A stretch of 64,000 nt of DNA. Source: Trileptium ribeirensis (taxonomy: Eukaryota > Nematoda > Enoplea > Enoplida > Thoracostomopsidae). Positions 33,989 to 45,455 of the stretch are shown in pieces. Position numbers and translations under genes: made by a program. The stretch is taken from assembly GCA_030248225.1 (NCBI GenBank), contig JASANE010028077.1, positions 1 to 64,000 of the forward strand. The letters are read 5' to 3'. The stretch's first letter is position 1. Each line of letters begins with the position of its first letter. The notes below the pieces were generated by a model that did not search any database, had not been told where the DNA came from, and worked only from the letters and a program-made list of their open reading frames with translations.

Positions 33989-34329
33989 TAACCGATTTTC
34001 CCGATCTTGGGCCCACTCGAACAGGTATATTCGATTTACGGTGTACATCCCAGAACGCTTTTCATTTGGGGTCTGGTTCCGGGATCAAAATTGATTTTTT
34101 ACCCCATTTTAGTAACCTTCATTAAACCAAGGTTATTTTTATCTTAACTTTCAAATTTTTTTCTCTGGTTGGTTTTATTAATAGTAAAATGACAAATGCC
34201 GATGCCACTTTTCTTGTTTTTCGAGTAAGGTTCCGGTGCTGCAGTTATGTGGTTTGAGGTATGGCACCCTCATGGTTCCTCGACCCAAAATTAGAAAATT
34301 TGCTCTGATGTGCTGGGCGGCTGATAAAT

Positions 34330-34922
34330 TTCCCTAGAAAGTTTTCGGGCATGGGAAACTCATTGCAGGCGTTGGTTTTACTCTGCGACCAATGGTTCAT
34401 GGTTCCATCGGTACGGGGCTATGGTGCCCCCTTGTTTCAGGGTCAAAGGTCAAAAAGAGGTTTTTACACCATTTTAGTGTTCTTCACGGAAGCAAGGCTG
34501 AAAAGTTTCGCTTGGGAGTTTTCGGGCATGGGAAACTCATTGCCGTATTGGTTTTACTCTGGGACCCATGGTTCCATGGGTACGAGGATATGGCGCCCCC
34601 TTGGTTCAGGCCAGAGATCAAAAAGATGTTTTTACACCATTTTAGTAACTTTCGCGGAAGCAAGGTTATTTTTATCTTAGCTTTCGAATTTTTCTCTGGT
34701 TGGTTTTATTTCCGATGCCTCTTTTTTGTTTTTCGATTAAGGCTCCGGTTCATCGTGTTTGAGGCATGGCACGCTCGTGGTTCCTCGACCCAAAAGTCGA
34801 AAAATTGTTCTGACGTCCTGGACGGCTGAAAATCTGAAAAGTTTTACTTGTTGTTTTATGGAATAGGAAACTCACTGCCAATGTTGATATTGCTCTGCCA
34901 CCCATGGTTCCATGGATACGGG
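34330..34922. repeat. 185-bp tandem repeat, two clear copies and one divergent
   Basis: GCATGGGAAACTCATTGC recurs at about 34350 and 34535, each followed by 'ttggttttactctg', a 'ccatggttc' block and 'tttttacaccattttagt'. A weaker copy begins near 34860. Open frames across it are by-products of the repetition. Confidence 0.75.
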
Positions 34923-34923
34923 G

Positions 34924-36597
34924 CAAAGAATAACCGGAACCGAAATTTACCGAAACCCAAAACCAGCAACCGGAACCGTCCATTTAAACCGGATGAGGGA
35001 ACATGGTATTCGAAACTTATATATAGTAAAACAGATGAAGGTACAATGGGTTTAAAATGTAGTAAAAATAACTTTTACATTAAACAAGGGTTTGCGATTC
35101 GATATCGGTAATGACAAAATAGGATAGTTGGCGGGGTCACCTTAAGTTTACTCACGCATTAATGCATTGCGATGACATTATTGCCCCTCTGAACGTTTGA
35201 AGAGACCGAGGAGGCTAATATTTATTTACCGATCAACATATCGGTTTTTGGACCCCAGATCAAAAATGCCTTTCACTATAAATCCTTGCGTAAATTGCGA
35301 CAAATTGAATGTGCATGTAACGCATGGAGCATAGAGTAGACTTTGCTCGGTCTCCAATAGCATGTCTTTGGTAGACAATCATGAAATTATGGGTTTACAT
35401 GGTTCTAAAAGAAACTAAAAGAAGGTACTCTATAAAATTCTGATCAGTTGTAGTCAAAGACATTGTTTAGGCTAGCGTTGGGCAACCAGTGCCCATCAGC
35501 TAAATGATGATGATGACTTTCTGATCAGTATGGTATAAATGGGACAAACTGTGATACTACTCGCACAGTTTCAATAAATGCAGTTCATGGCCAAGAACAC
35601 AGTTTCAGGCTGCGTTGCGAGTATCAGGGTGGCCGCTGGGCCCTCGAGGTAAAATTCAGGGTTTTTCAGGGTCCTCAACCGTGAAATTCAGGGTCATATA
35701 TAATGTGATCGTAACACTTTTAGCTTGGGGCACGAAAAAGCTTGCAACAGCCCTCTGAGATGCAGCTGCACGTTCCATGTTCTGATGTGCTTTCGAATGT
35801 TCTGATGGCTGCGTAAATTGTCGAGATCGCCTTTGGAAATGTTGATTTCCTTGCAACAATAATTGCATTTTGCAAAGAATGGACGTCCCGGTACAGCTGC
35901 GACCCATTTCCCAAACTCATCATGCTTAGTCCAAGAAAACTGAAATTCCCGGTGGATTCACACGTTCTGCGATGAATTGATTTTTTATCGTATTAGAAAA
36001 GCAAAAATAAGCATGGACCCGCGAAGTTTGTCTTGGCATCAATGAATGAAGATTATGTGGTTGGGATGGAGTCAGCAGCATTGTGCACGATTCAACTAGC
36101 TATGCATTGTACGCCAACGCTGCTGCAAACGGGAGGACAGTGAGCCGGCAGGCACTGTAGGGGACGGCTAAATTAACTAAATTTCGACAAGTCCATGCTT
36201 ATAAAATTCGATGCTTTATTTTCAGGTTTTTAGTATTCTATCTTGATCATACATAGGGTCATTCTGCTCAATCTGCTATGTTCGGCGCAGACATCAATCT
36301 TCTATTTCTTAGACCTATTTTCATGGGTTTTTCAGGGTTTTTTGGCCATTTCAGGGTTTTTTCAAATTCAGGGTTTCTCAGGGTTTTTCAGTGTTTTCCA
36401 GGGCTGCGGCCACCCTGGAGTATATGTTACTTTGCTCCAATGTAAACAGATTTACAAAGTTTACAAACACAATGGCTGGTGCTTGACGCAATTTATGTTA
36501 GCAAAGCTTACAGATTAGTATTTCTGAATAATCCATATTCTGTTATATACCGAGTTGGGCCATTTTAATTCTAAAATACACAACAGACTTCTGACAG
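34924..36597 (-). mobile_element. hAT-like element copy 3, interrupted twice
   Basis: Matches copy 2 (60429 onward) from AGAATAACCGGAACC through 35083. It resumes at 35161, is broken again at 35625, and resumes from 36418 to about 36597. The first break is a 77-base dispersed repeat; the second is a complete small transposon. The far end is missing. Confidence 0.75.
35625..36417. mobile_element. Nested small transposon with CAGGGTGGCC ends
   Basis: The left end CAGGGTGGCCGC and right end GCGGCCACCCTG are inverted with one inserted context base inside. Flanks are GAGTAT at 35619-35624 and 36418-36423, a 6-bp direct repeat. Comparison with copy 2 of the host element gives the uninterrupted order. 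'aaattcagggtttttcaggg' phrases are iterated at both ends. No gene. CAGGG ends suggest hAT, but a 6-bp duplication does not fit hAT well. Confidence 0.8.
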
Positions 36598-36830
36598 GGC
36601 AAAAAGACGTAGGTGTACCTATGCTTCACCACGTTCTGCAATCTCGATAGAGTCACTAGTCTAAGTTCAGCACGAGTATGTTATGCCCTTTAAGACGTTT
36701 TTATTGGGTTTAGGGTCAATGAACTCGATTTCCAGAAAATAGTCGTGAGTAGTTTGGTTCACGGAATCAAAAATAGTCTATATGGGTCATTTCATGAACC
36801 CATGTACTTTTGAAACACCATTTTTGAAGC

Positions 36831-37137
36831 CTGGCCTGTCCACAGCCCTCCGAAAAATGGGGGGACCCCATGTTCATTCTCGGAGGAAAATTAAAAGTGG
36901 GGGGATAAATTTGCTTAAAAATACGAAATATTTCCATATTTTCATGCCTTTTTACGAATGTATTTTCAAGCTAAAAATTTAAAAAACAATTTGCAAACAA
37001 AAAACATAAATTTTCAGACATAAAAAATTTTTGGAATTAGTTGAACACGGGGGTTTCGGCCGAGTGGGGGGACGGACATGGGGGATTTCGAAAGTGGGGG
37101 GTCCCTCCACACCCCCCACACACTGTGGACAGGCCAG
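36831..37137. mobile_element. MITE with CTGGCCTGTCCACAG ends, copy 1
   Basis: CTGGCCTGTCCACAG at the left and its exact complement at the right, with flanks GAAGC (36826-36830) and GAAGC (37138-37142). The interior is rich in GGGGG and holds 'catgttcattctcgg' and 'ggacatgggg'. No coding capacity. Relatives are at 51340, 54399 and 59105. Confidence 0.88.
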
Positions 37138-37600
37138 GAAGCCAAAATGAAACGTCTTCGTATGTACAGCGTCTAGACCCCTTTCGACATAAAAAACCTT
37201 GAATTTTTCAAATATCGATGTCTCTGTGTAAACCGAGCTAGCTGAAACTTGCTGTAGGTGTCGCAAAGGGTACCCCTGGAGATCAAATTTTGATCCGAAA
37301 TAAGTCATTATTATGTAGGGTAACGCAGTGACATGTGAACCATGTTGTGCTTGTATGTAAGTCGGACCAAAAGGGTAACGATCAAGCCATTTGGAGGACT
37401 TGGGACATAAAATCGGCGCAACCATATGGTCTAAATATGCCAAAAAAATTGACCAATTTAGAACAAGCCTGTCGGAGAAGTTTTTCTAGCGCAACGGAGA
37501 CAGCACCTACTGATACCATTTTATGCTCACAAGCCAACCATCAGTGAGGGATGTCCGACAAAAAATTTCAGGCGGATCCTTAGGATTTGTAAAAATTGGC
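37138..37600. other. No supported gene
   Basis: Frames here follow no known protein. Sequence is ordinary between two G-rich elements. Confidence 0.4.
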
Positions 37601-38335
37601 ACCCCTATATGTGTTAGTCGGGGGCTACACCTGAGGTCCGGGACTACACTTCAGGTCGGGGGGCTACACCTTCCTACAACATACATTGCGTGAAACAGCT
37701 ACTTCGAGAGATTCTAGATTTATTTTAATACGCTGCTGCTGTAACACAAACACAACTGATCTATGATTAGCTTACATTTAGGTGATAATATCAAGGACAA
37801 TGCGAAGAATAGATGTGCGGGCAGGCAGAAAGGTTAGCTAGCTACCCAGTTAACAGCACGGCCCCATATCATGGTGCAATGATGATGAACTTATATACTA
37901 CTATGGTTCTAGCGACCTTCGGTTTCTTTCATTATACATGTGGTCGGGGGCGGGGGGGCTACCGGTCAGGTGGGGGCTACACGTCAGGTCGGGGTGGGGA
38001 TACATTTTCATTAAAGATTTTTAATACATGGGTCGATTCTAGTGAGGCAATACTGTGTTTCTATCCAGTCTATTGTAACACCGTATGCTAAATTTGGCTT
38101 TTTTAAATTTAATTTTCGCAAGGTCTGGGGGGGGCTACATTTTGCATACCTAATTTTTGGCATTTTCTGACCTTCGACCTCATAATCAAACAATACATGG
38201 ACAGACGCTGATATTCTTTTTTTCAATAACACCTGTACTGATTACGGTTGCCGTTATATAGTATTTTTGACTTAGTGCAATTTGACGATACTTTGACCAG
38301 ATCCGACCTTGGGTGGGGGGCTACATGTCACGAAA
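37601..38335. repeat. Iterated GGGGGGCTACA motif region
   Basis: Variants of TCAGGTCGGGGGGCTACAC occur at about 37618-37670 (three), 37945-38003 (three), 38125-38140 (one) and 38312-38325 (one). Between the clusters the DNA is not repetitive. The clustering at two sides of a 300-base core resembles subterminal repeats of a DNA transposon, though I could not fix its ends. Confidence 0.6.
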
Positions 38336-38659
38336 AAAATTTTCGGAAGCTTGACGTCAGCTTCCGTGTCGATGCTTACTCCCAAATTTCTGCGGAAAAA
38401 TAAGCAAATACCAAATAAAAATGGAACCACGCTCGCTCCGTGTCACCCTCACGTACAAGATTATAGTTATACTAAGAATATTGTTATGGTATAAAAACAG
38501 TGTGTTACTAATAGCTTGTTTTATCGCCAAGATGGTGGATTCTGCGTGTTAAATGTGTAATTAAGAGATGTACACATCCATCAGCCACCGAAATCAGCCA
38601 AGTGGCTTGCGTAGTTGAAAATGTATACCCGATTATTCCGCTCGCAATGTGCAAATACA

Positions 38660-39070
38660 TAGGGGATTAATCACTCTGAAAAATGAGACCAAAAACATCC
38701 ATTTTTGAGGAGAATCATTATTTTCGTGTATTTTGGGTCCCATGAGCCCATGTAAAAAACGTTTTGACCCTACCTGCAACGTAAATGATGACATCAGCAA
38801 AGCAATACTAGCTACACGGAGGATGAATTGCTCTACAAAATGAGATCAAACACCTACATATCTCGAGCGGTAGCGCAGATGTTACCATTTTCGTGTATTT
38901 TGGGTCCATTGACCCCATTGAAAAACCCTTCATGACCTAGCCCTGCACCATAAATAATGACAATAGCAGCACACCATTAGCACATATACAGACGTTCAGT
39001 ACAAAATGAGACCAAAAGCAACTACTTTTCGTGTAGTTTGGGTCTCATGGGCCCATTAAGAGGACCACGC
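38660..39070. repeat. Degenerate satellite, about 160-bp period, three copies
   Basis: AAAATGAGAYC recurs at 38681, 38838 and 39003, each followed after 40-60 bases by 'ttttcgtgtattttgggtc' or a close variant and then a 'gaccccatt'-like phrase. Copies are clearly diverged. Confidence 0.75.
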
Positions 39071-40690
39071 AGCAAAGCATTATGTACAGTCTTATAGAAG
39101 CTTTTTGCTCTACAACAGCAGAATTTAAATCAAATATCTACACCGGTTGTCGGGTTGCAGTTAATAAGTAATATGATTTTTTGGGCCTCTTCTGGATCCG
39201 ACCCAAGCCATTTGTCCTGTTTTTTTGGGAAATTATATTGGAATTAGGCTTGGCGCCTAACTAAAGCGCACAAATACAAGTTTCAAGTTTTCGAATTAGG
39301 TATCGCGAGAATCAATCAGTCCAAGCAAAGTTGAGCTATGCGGTCACCTTAAAACCCCAATGGTAGACGTTGTCAAATTTTGGAACTATAAAGGCTAGTA
39401 AGAATATTCTTCGCTTTGCTCGTTTCACTCTGTACACTCAGAATTCAATAAAATTTTTGTGAAATTTATTTACTATTCTGAAAAAAATTACTGCACCCGC
39501 AAATTACGTAACTTTGTTATGTAATCATGAAAAATTGAAATGAAATTATTGATAAATAATAAATAAAATTGAATCGTTCAAAACCAACTAACGTCAGAAT
39601 ATTCACCGCGCCCACTAACAAACAATGCATTGTTGACGACATTAAAGTGAGACAATGTCGCACCTTTCGGGTTACCAGTCGTACCCTGAAAGGAAGAATT
39701 GGAAAACACAGTAACGAATTCTATACGTGATTGTGCCCCAAAGAGAAATTCCTAAATAACGATGCAACGCTCCTCAATATCAGTTTACATTGAATTTTCA
39801 ACATATATACTGATTTGTGCCCAACCCGTGAATGCTACATTCCGCACAGAGATATACACCAGTTGACTAACATTTGATATCAACTACGTAATATCATAAC
39901 ATTACAAACAAAAGTCCACTGTGAATCACTAAACAATTCAACCGAGTCCAAAATAAAATAATGTGGTTGACTGCGCAACGAAATCCTAGGGAGGCAATAA
40001 TCCCACTGTTGTGACAAAGTTTCTTTATTTCTAAGCTTCGTTTGTTTTCTTTGTAGTCTTGCAATAAATTAGTTTTCTTCACATTCATAAGCTGTTATTG
40101 CAGCCAAGTTTATAAAATTTTGACACAAAATCAATAAAACAGTGTTAATTAAACATTTGTAATGCTAGTTTATGAACATACATGCGCTAAATTTAGGTGC
40201 ACAATATAGTCATTATTTTGTTATTTCCGGTAAAAAATTCAAAAATTTTACAGTCCAAATAAACTCGGATGAATTGTAGTTTCGCAATAAATTAGCTTTC
40301 TTCACATTCATAAGCTGTTTGCAGCTCAGTGTATAAAATTTTAAAGCAAAATGAATAAAAATAGTGTTAATTAAACATTATTTAATGCTAGTTCCTGAAT
40401 AACGCTTTATTTACGTGTACAATACAGCATTTATTTTGTTTATTCCGGTAAAAAAATCCAAAAATTTTACAGTCCAAATAAACTTGGATGTTTTTCATGT
40501 TCACAACACAAAAACACTACTCATACCTCAGAACGTTATCCAAAAAAATCGCATCACGTGAAAAAATACCATTATAATACACAAAACAATATAAAAAATG
40601 AACAAAATATGAAAATAATTAATGAACTACAGATCATCCACTTTGAACCGAAGGCAAAGTATAAAATTTCCTAGAATTTTCTCGATGCTA
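39071..40690. other. No supported gene; two related AT-rich blocks
   Basis: The block 'gcaataaattagttttcttcacattcataagctgtt' at 40061 recurs at 40286, with matching following sequence for about 190 bases. This is a local tandem duplication. Nothing coding. Confidence 0.5.
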
Positions 40691-40938
40691 CATACAGTTA
40701 CAATCAGAGTGCGCATAAAATCGAACGCACACAAAATCGAACCATAACGCAATCGATCGATCTTCGTTTAAACGAAATTCGTTCAATTAAACGCAAACAA
40801 ATATTTTTCATTAAGAAATGTTCTATTTTAACACAATCGAAATTCGTTAAATTAAACAAGAACTAACATTTTTTATTAAATTATTTTTTACATTGACGCA
40901 ATCTTCGATTTTTGAGCACTTAATCTGATAAAAAAATT
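40691..40938. mobile_element. Possible degenerate MITE with ATCGAT/ACGAAAT interior
   Basis: The interior holds self-complementary phrases ('aatcgatcgatcttcg', 'ttaaacgaaattcgtt') like those of the MITE at 41923. Candidate ends TACAGTTACAATCAGAGTGC and the reverse of 'gcacttaatctgat' match only loosely. Weak call based on similarity of style. Confidence 0.35.
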
Positions 40939-41922
40939 TGTTTTGAAGTGTAAAACCTACAAATTTGAGAATGTGTGGACGGTGCTAAATTTGATGCGGC
41001 CAGTAATTTTCTGGGCCAGGCAGTAAATTTGTGGAAGCTAGTAAATTGCACACACTCAGTAATTTCCCAGGTGCAATCAAATCAACACTCATTAATTCTT
41101 ATTTTAAGAAACAAATTTTACCACCCCCTCCAGTTTTAATGTGAATCATCAACAACTCACACAAAAAGGAAAATTTCTAATCAACTTTACAAAATTTATA
41201 TCTTTACCAGACAAACTTTTTACTCATAACTGACTAAAAAATGCATTGTCATGTCCCTAAACTAGAGGTGAGAGTTATGGCTAAGCTCAACTCTAGAGCC
41301 GTGCGGGACCTGGCTTGCCTTTTCGTGAGTCCAAAAGTCCCAAAGCCTAAGATTTATGTGTGATAGCCGAGCCTAGTGTATATTGAAAAGATTATAATTT
41401 CTGACAATGTTCTTTATACGCTTTTCAATCAATATCGACAGAAATCATGTTAGCTTGTAGTTTATAGTGTATATGTAAATAAATCAAATTATCGTTCTTC
41501 GCTTTGTTTTCAAAACATTGTATTACATAGATACGCAGAAATTTTAGCACTTAACGTTGTACAAACTTGAGAAGCGCCCAGCCATGTCTTTATCCTAGCT
41601 GGTTCAACTTGAGCAAGTAAAAGTTAGACAGGTGAATTATAGAATTAATGTTTATATCACTTGTATTAATATTCCAGAAACTTGTAGAAGCCAAGTTTTT
41701 TACTCGTTTGTTTCGCGCTCCGCATTTCACGATATACCTAAACCCAATACAAACAAAACTCTTGCCAAATGCATGTCCAGTGAAAAGTTTGGTGTAGGTA
41801 TGTAATCAACCGTGGCAGCAACCCACGCAGTTGCATAGTTTTAATTAGCAGCTACAAAACTCATATTGCTCTATAAAATGAACCTAGTATCACCATATTT
41901 TGAAATTTCAAAATAGTAAGTA

Positions 41923-42174
41923 CAGTCGCGGCCAGAAATAAGTGCATTCGAAAACGATCGAAATCGCAATCAATCAAAAATTCGATTGAACTCAATCGAT
42001 CGAAATTTCGTTTAATCGAAACAAAATCGAAATTTTAAAATTTTGGAATAAAACTAATAGCACGAAAAGCGAAAACAATCGAAATCGATCGAAATTTCGT
42101 ATATTTGAAATCGGTCGAAATTTCGTTTAATCGAAATCGATCGATTATATTGCATTTATTTCTGGCCGCCACTG
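41923..42174. mobile_element. Tc1/mariner-type MITE, TCGATCGAAATTTCG interior
   Basis: The ends CAGTCGCGGCCAGAAATAAG and, in reverse, CAGTGGCGGCCAGAAATAAA, are inverted and flanked by TA on each side (41921-41922 and 42175-42176). The interior is made of degenerate 'atcgatcgaaatttcgttt' units, which are self-complementary. No gene. Confidence 0.9.
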
Positions 42175-44351
42175 TAGTTGACTGTTTAGTCTATAAGTGA
42201 AGGACACAAAATTAAGTTTTCAGCTGAGCCATGACACGAGACGTTTCGACGAAGTTGTAAGTTTGAGTTATGGGGACCGGTAGCCGCAAATTTTACAAAA
42301 AGAAAAGTAATAATTCTTCGCTGACTATCAGAATTCAGTAGTTATGAACACAAACACTTGCAGCTATCGACGCTCGATACTCACAGTTTTCTCGCCCAAA
42401 GCTAGCACCATTATTTCTGGCAAGTATTGTAGTATCACTGGTCTATTAAGTCTAGCAACACCTTATACCAGGCAAAAAAGCTGTGAACATGTCTTACAGA
42501 AGTGAACTGAATATTGACAGCGTCGTCAGACTGTATCGCGGGTGTAATTTCGTCTAAACGATGGCGCGATAAAGAATCGTCAGCTGCAAAAATATCGTCA
42601 AAATTCCAGCACCCCCTGAAAAATTATGAAACTAAACAAACATCTTAACCACAAATGTAATGTAACTGCAAAAAATTGAAAATTACGTAGTTATCAGGGA
42701 GTAATCGGAATTCCGGCTCCGATTCTGGCAAAATTTGGGTTCCGCTTACGGCTTAAATTCTTGTAGGAATAGAAGTCCCGGTTTCATATCTTTCGTATAT
42801 CTGCATGGCGTATTGTCTAATGATGGTTTCCATTTCTAGTCAAAATTAGCTAACTGAAACAATATTCTTAATGACATTTGTATAACATAAAAACGAAACA
42901 AATTCCATCTTTGTGTTCTCTCAGGTACCTTTGATTCGCTCTTTTAATTTCCTAATGCACATTTATCTCGACCTTTATTAAACAGTTTATAGGGCACAAA
43001 AATCACGCTAACCAGTCAAACACTAGCATATTTACAGTTTCCTTAGTACTGCGCAGTCCAGGATTTATTAACTATACCGTTATTAACCTTACAGTCCAGG
43101 GTTATTTCACGCTACGATGACCTTTTGGTCGGGGGGTAAAACTGGATATTTTGGCCAGTAGCACGTAAACGTGCAGGGAAATGGTAAAAATGTTATTTGC
43201 GCTAAGAAGCGTCATTAGTTAGCTAGTTCAAACAAAAAAAATTTCGGCTTCACGCACGCCGTAAGAGGCTGGACATCCACATATGTCCCAAATTGACAAA
43301 AATCGTAATGACTAATTTTTCGACCTCTTTTTTTCGGGTAGTGACGTGGCTCCGTGCTCGTAGTTATGGCCCAAATTCTTTTCTATGCAGGATTAGTCAG
43401 GTCTACACAACATTTTTAATTGCACGATTTTCAAATCTACTCCAATCATGGAGAGTGACAGCTGTCGATATGGCATGAACCCCAGTTTTACCCCCCCCCC
43501 CGACCAAATTCCTTTTTTGGTCATTGCTCGTTACTTATGCATGGTACATAAACGTTGTTCATATATCATACCTGTCCTCTGGATGCCTTTTGAAAAAATA
43601 TTAACCCAGGTGCTTGCTGTTACTTACCCCAGCGCTAGGGTCAAAAGATCGATTTTAGCACATTTGATTACCCCCCCCCCGACCGTTGCTAGTTAGGGGT
43701 ATCGTGGAGTCAGTAGAAGTCAATTAATTTCTCTGTTATGGTTCTTTCCAATCACGAAGCGAATGGTGAAACGACCTGATCTCTATCTCGTTCCCGACCT
43801 GTTGATCTCAGGCTTTTACCCACCCCCGACCACACTTTTACCCCCCCCCCCCCGACCACCACCAAAATGTGGAAAAATCGAACATATGATGTTATTTCGA
43901 GGAAATTTCACGCTTTTGGTTCATAACACATTGTGGCAATACATTTCGACGACATATGTCGCAAAATTATTTTTTGAAAAAATTTTAAATTTACCCCCCC
44001 CCCCGACCATGGTATCAGGCATGTACACTGGCAGTTGACATGGGCTGCCATTTGGTACCCCTCATAGTGGAAATTGTGATATAGGACTGTGTTTGAATAA
44101 CTTAACCATTCGTGCCCTATTATAGGCTCACAAAGATAGTATTAGTGTAATAAAGTATATAATTTACGTATAGTATTAGTAGTAGCGGATATATATGACA
44201 TGTCTTCGGATGACAGTGACTACCGGCCGCAACAGTCTAGCGAGGACGAACCTTGTAGCGATGGCAGCAGCAGTCAACCCGGCCCATCTTCCGGGCACCG
44301 GCGACTTCGCATCAGATTTAAACCACCGGCAGCAAAGAAACAATATTATGG

Positions 44352-44500
44352 GTGAGATTAACATTTTTTATTTCACAATTGATTTTTTCAGTGTAACTGT
44401 GCGTGACTGTCGCTTTTTTAACTGTAGCTTTTTTCAGGATAAACGAACACATGGATATTATTGTATTGTTATACTTAATTTAGCTTGTTACATATTGCAG
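44352..44500 (+). other. Intron 1 of element 2 gene
   Basis: Starts GTGAGA and ends TTGCAG after a T-rich stretch. Removing it joins two open frames in phase. Confidence 0.7.
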
Positions 44501-44672
44501 AAAGCGGATCAGTGGCGAAAAACTGGAACAGTGGAAAGAAAGTGAACACATTCGCGAAGGTGCCCGAAAGAAGAAAAAAATTGAGCAGCCCGTCACTGAA
44601 TTGGATCCGAATACACTGGCCAAACGTCGGGAAAAGGGAAGACTCAAATACGCAAGACGGATGGCGAAGCAA

Positions 44673-44807
44673 GTGAGGCTCGATCAATTTTATAACAATA
44701 ATGTCTGGCGGTACCTGATTACATTGCCGTATTATTGTCGTTAACATAACATAATCTCATATTTTTAGAATGCTATTTACTTTTTTCGGCTTGTTGGTTA
44801 TTTATAG
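44673..44807 (+). other. Intron 2 of element 2 gene
   Basis: Starts GTGAGG and ends TTTATAG after a pyrimidine-rich tract. It lies between codons, so the frame is unchanged. Confidence 0.7.
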
Positions 44808-44903
44808 GGAAAGCTCGTCAAGCACCAGAAGGCAACGGGAAATCAACAGCATTCGTCAGCAGCTGATTCAACAACAACAGTGCCGTCGGTAGCACGGGAC
44901 ACG

Positions 44904-45455
44904 GTGGCGTCGTCTGGTAGCGGGGCAGTGGCGTCGTCTGGTAGCGGGGCAGTGGCGTCGTCTGGTAGCGGGGCAGTGGCGTCGTCTGGTAGCGGGGCAG
45001 TGGCGTCGTGTGGTAGCAGGGCAGTGGCGTCGTCTGGTAGCGGGGCAGTGGCGTCGTGTGGTAGCGGGGCAGTGGCGTCGTCTGGTAGCGGGGCAGTGGC
45101 GTCGTCTGGTAGCGGGGCAGTGGCGTCGTCTGGTAGCGGGGCAGTGGCGTCGTCTGGTAGCGGGGCAGTGGCGTCGTCTGGTAGCGGGGCAGTGGCGTCG
45201 TCTGGTAGCGGGGCAGTGGCGTCGTCTGGTAGCGGGGCAGTGGCGTCGTCTGGTAGCGGGGCAGTGGCGTCGTCTGGTAGCGGGGCAGTGGCGTCGTCTG
45301 GTAGCGGGGCAGTGGCGTCGTGTGGTAGCGGGGCAGTGGCGTCGTGTGGTAGCGGGGCAGTGGCGTCGTCTGGTAGCGGGGCAGTGGCGTCGTCTGGTAG
45401 CGGGGCAGTGGCGTCGTCTGGTAGCGGGGCAGTGGCGTCGTCTGGTAGCGGGGCA
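44904..45455 (+). repeat. 24-bp coding minisatellite, 23 units
   Basis: Exactly 552 bases made of 24-base units of the type GTGGCGTCGTCTGGTAGC plus GGGGCA, encoding VASSGSGA. Variants are confined to a TCT/TGT (Ser/Cys) change in a few units and one GGG/AGG change. Such uniformity implies recent expansion. Confidence 0.97.

Noticed and set aside
41263..41272. TAGAGGTGAG identical to the end of the hAT-like MITE at 28887
   Set aside because: No inverted partner or duplication nearby; kept only as a possible solitary end.
43815..43857. C-runs treated as assembly gaps or sequencing artefacts
   Set aside because: Each run sits in the same TTTTA...GACCA context at many places and also in a second copy at 53367, so they are part of the element.
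44904..45455. Regular repeats considered as a CRISPR array
   Set aside because: Units are contiguous with no unique spacers and encode a peptide repeat in a eukaryotic transposon.
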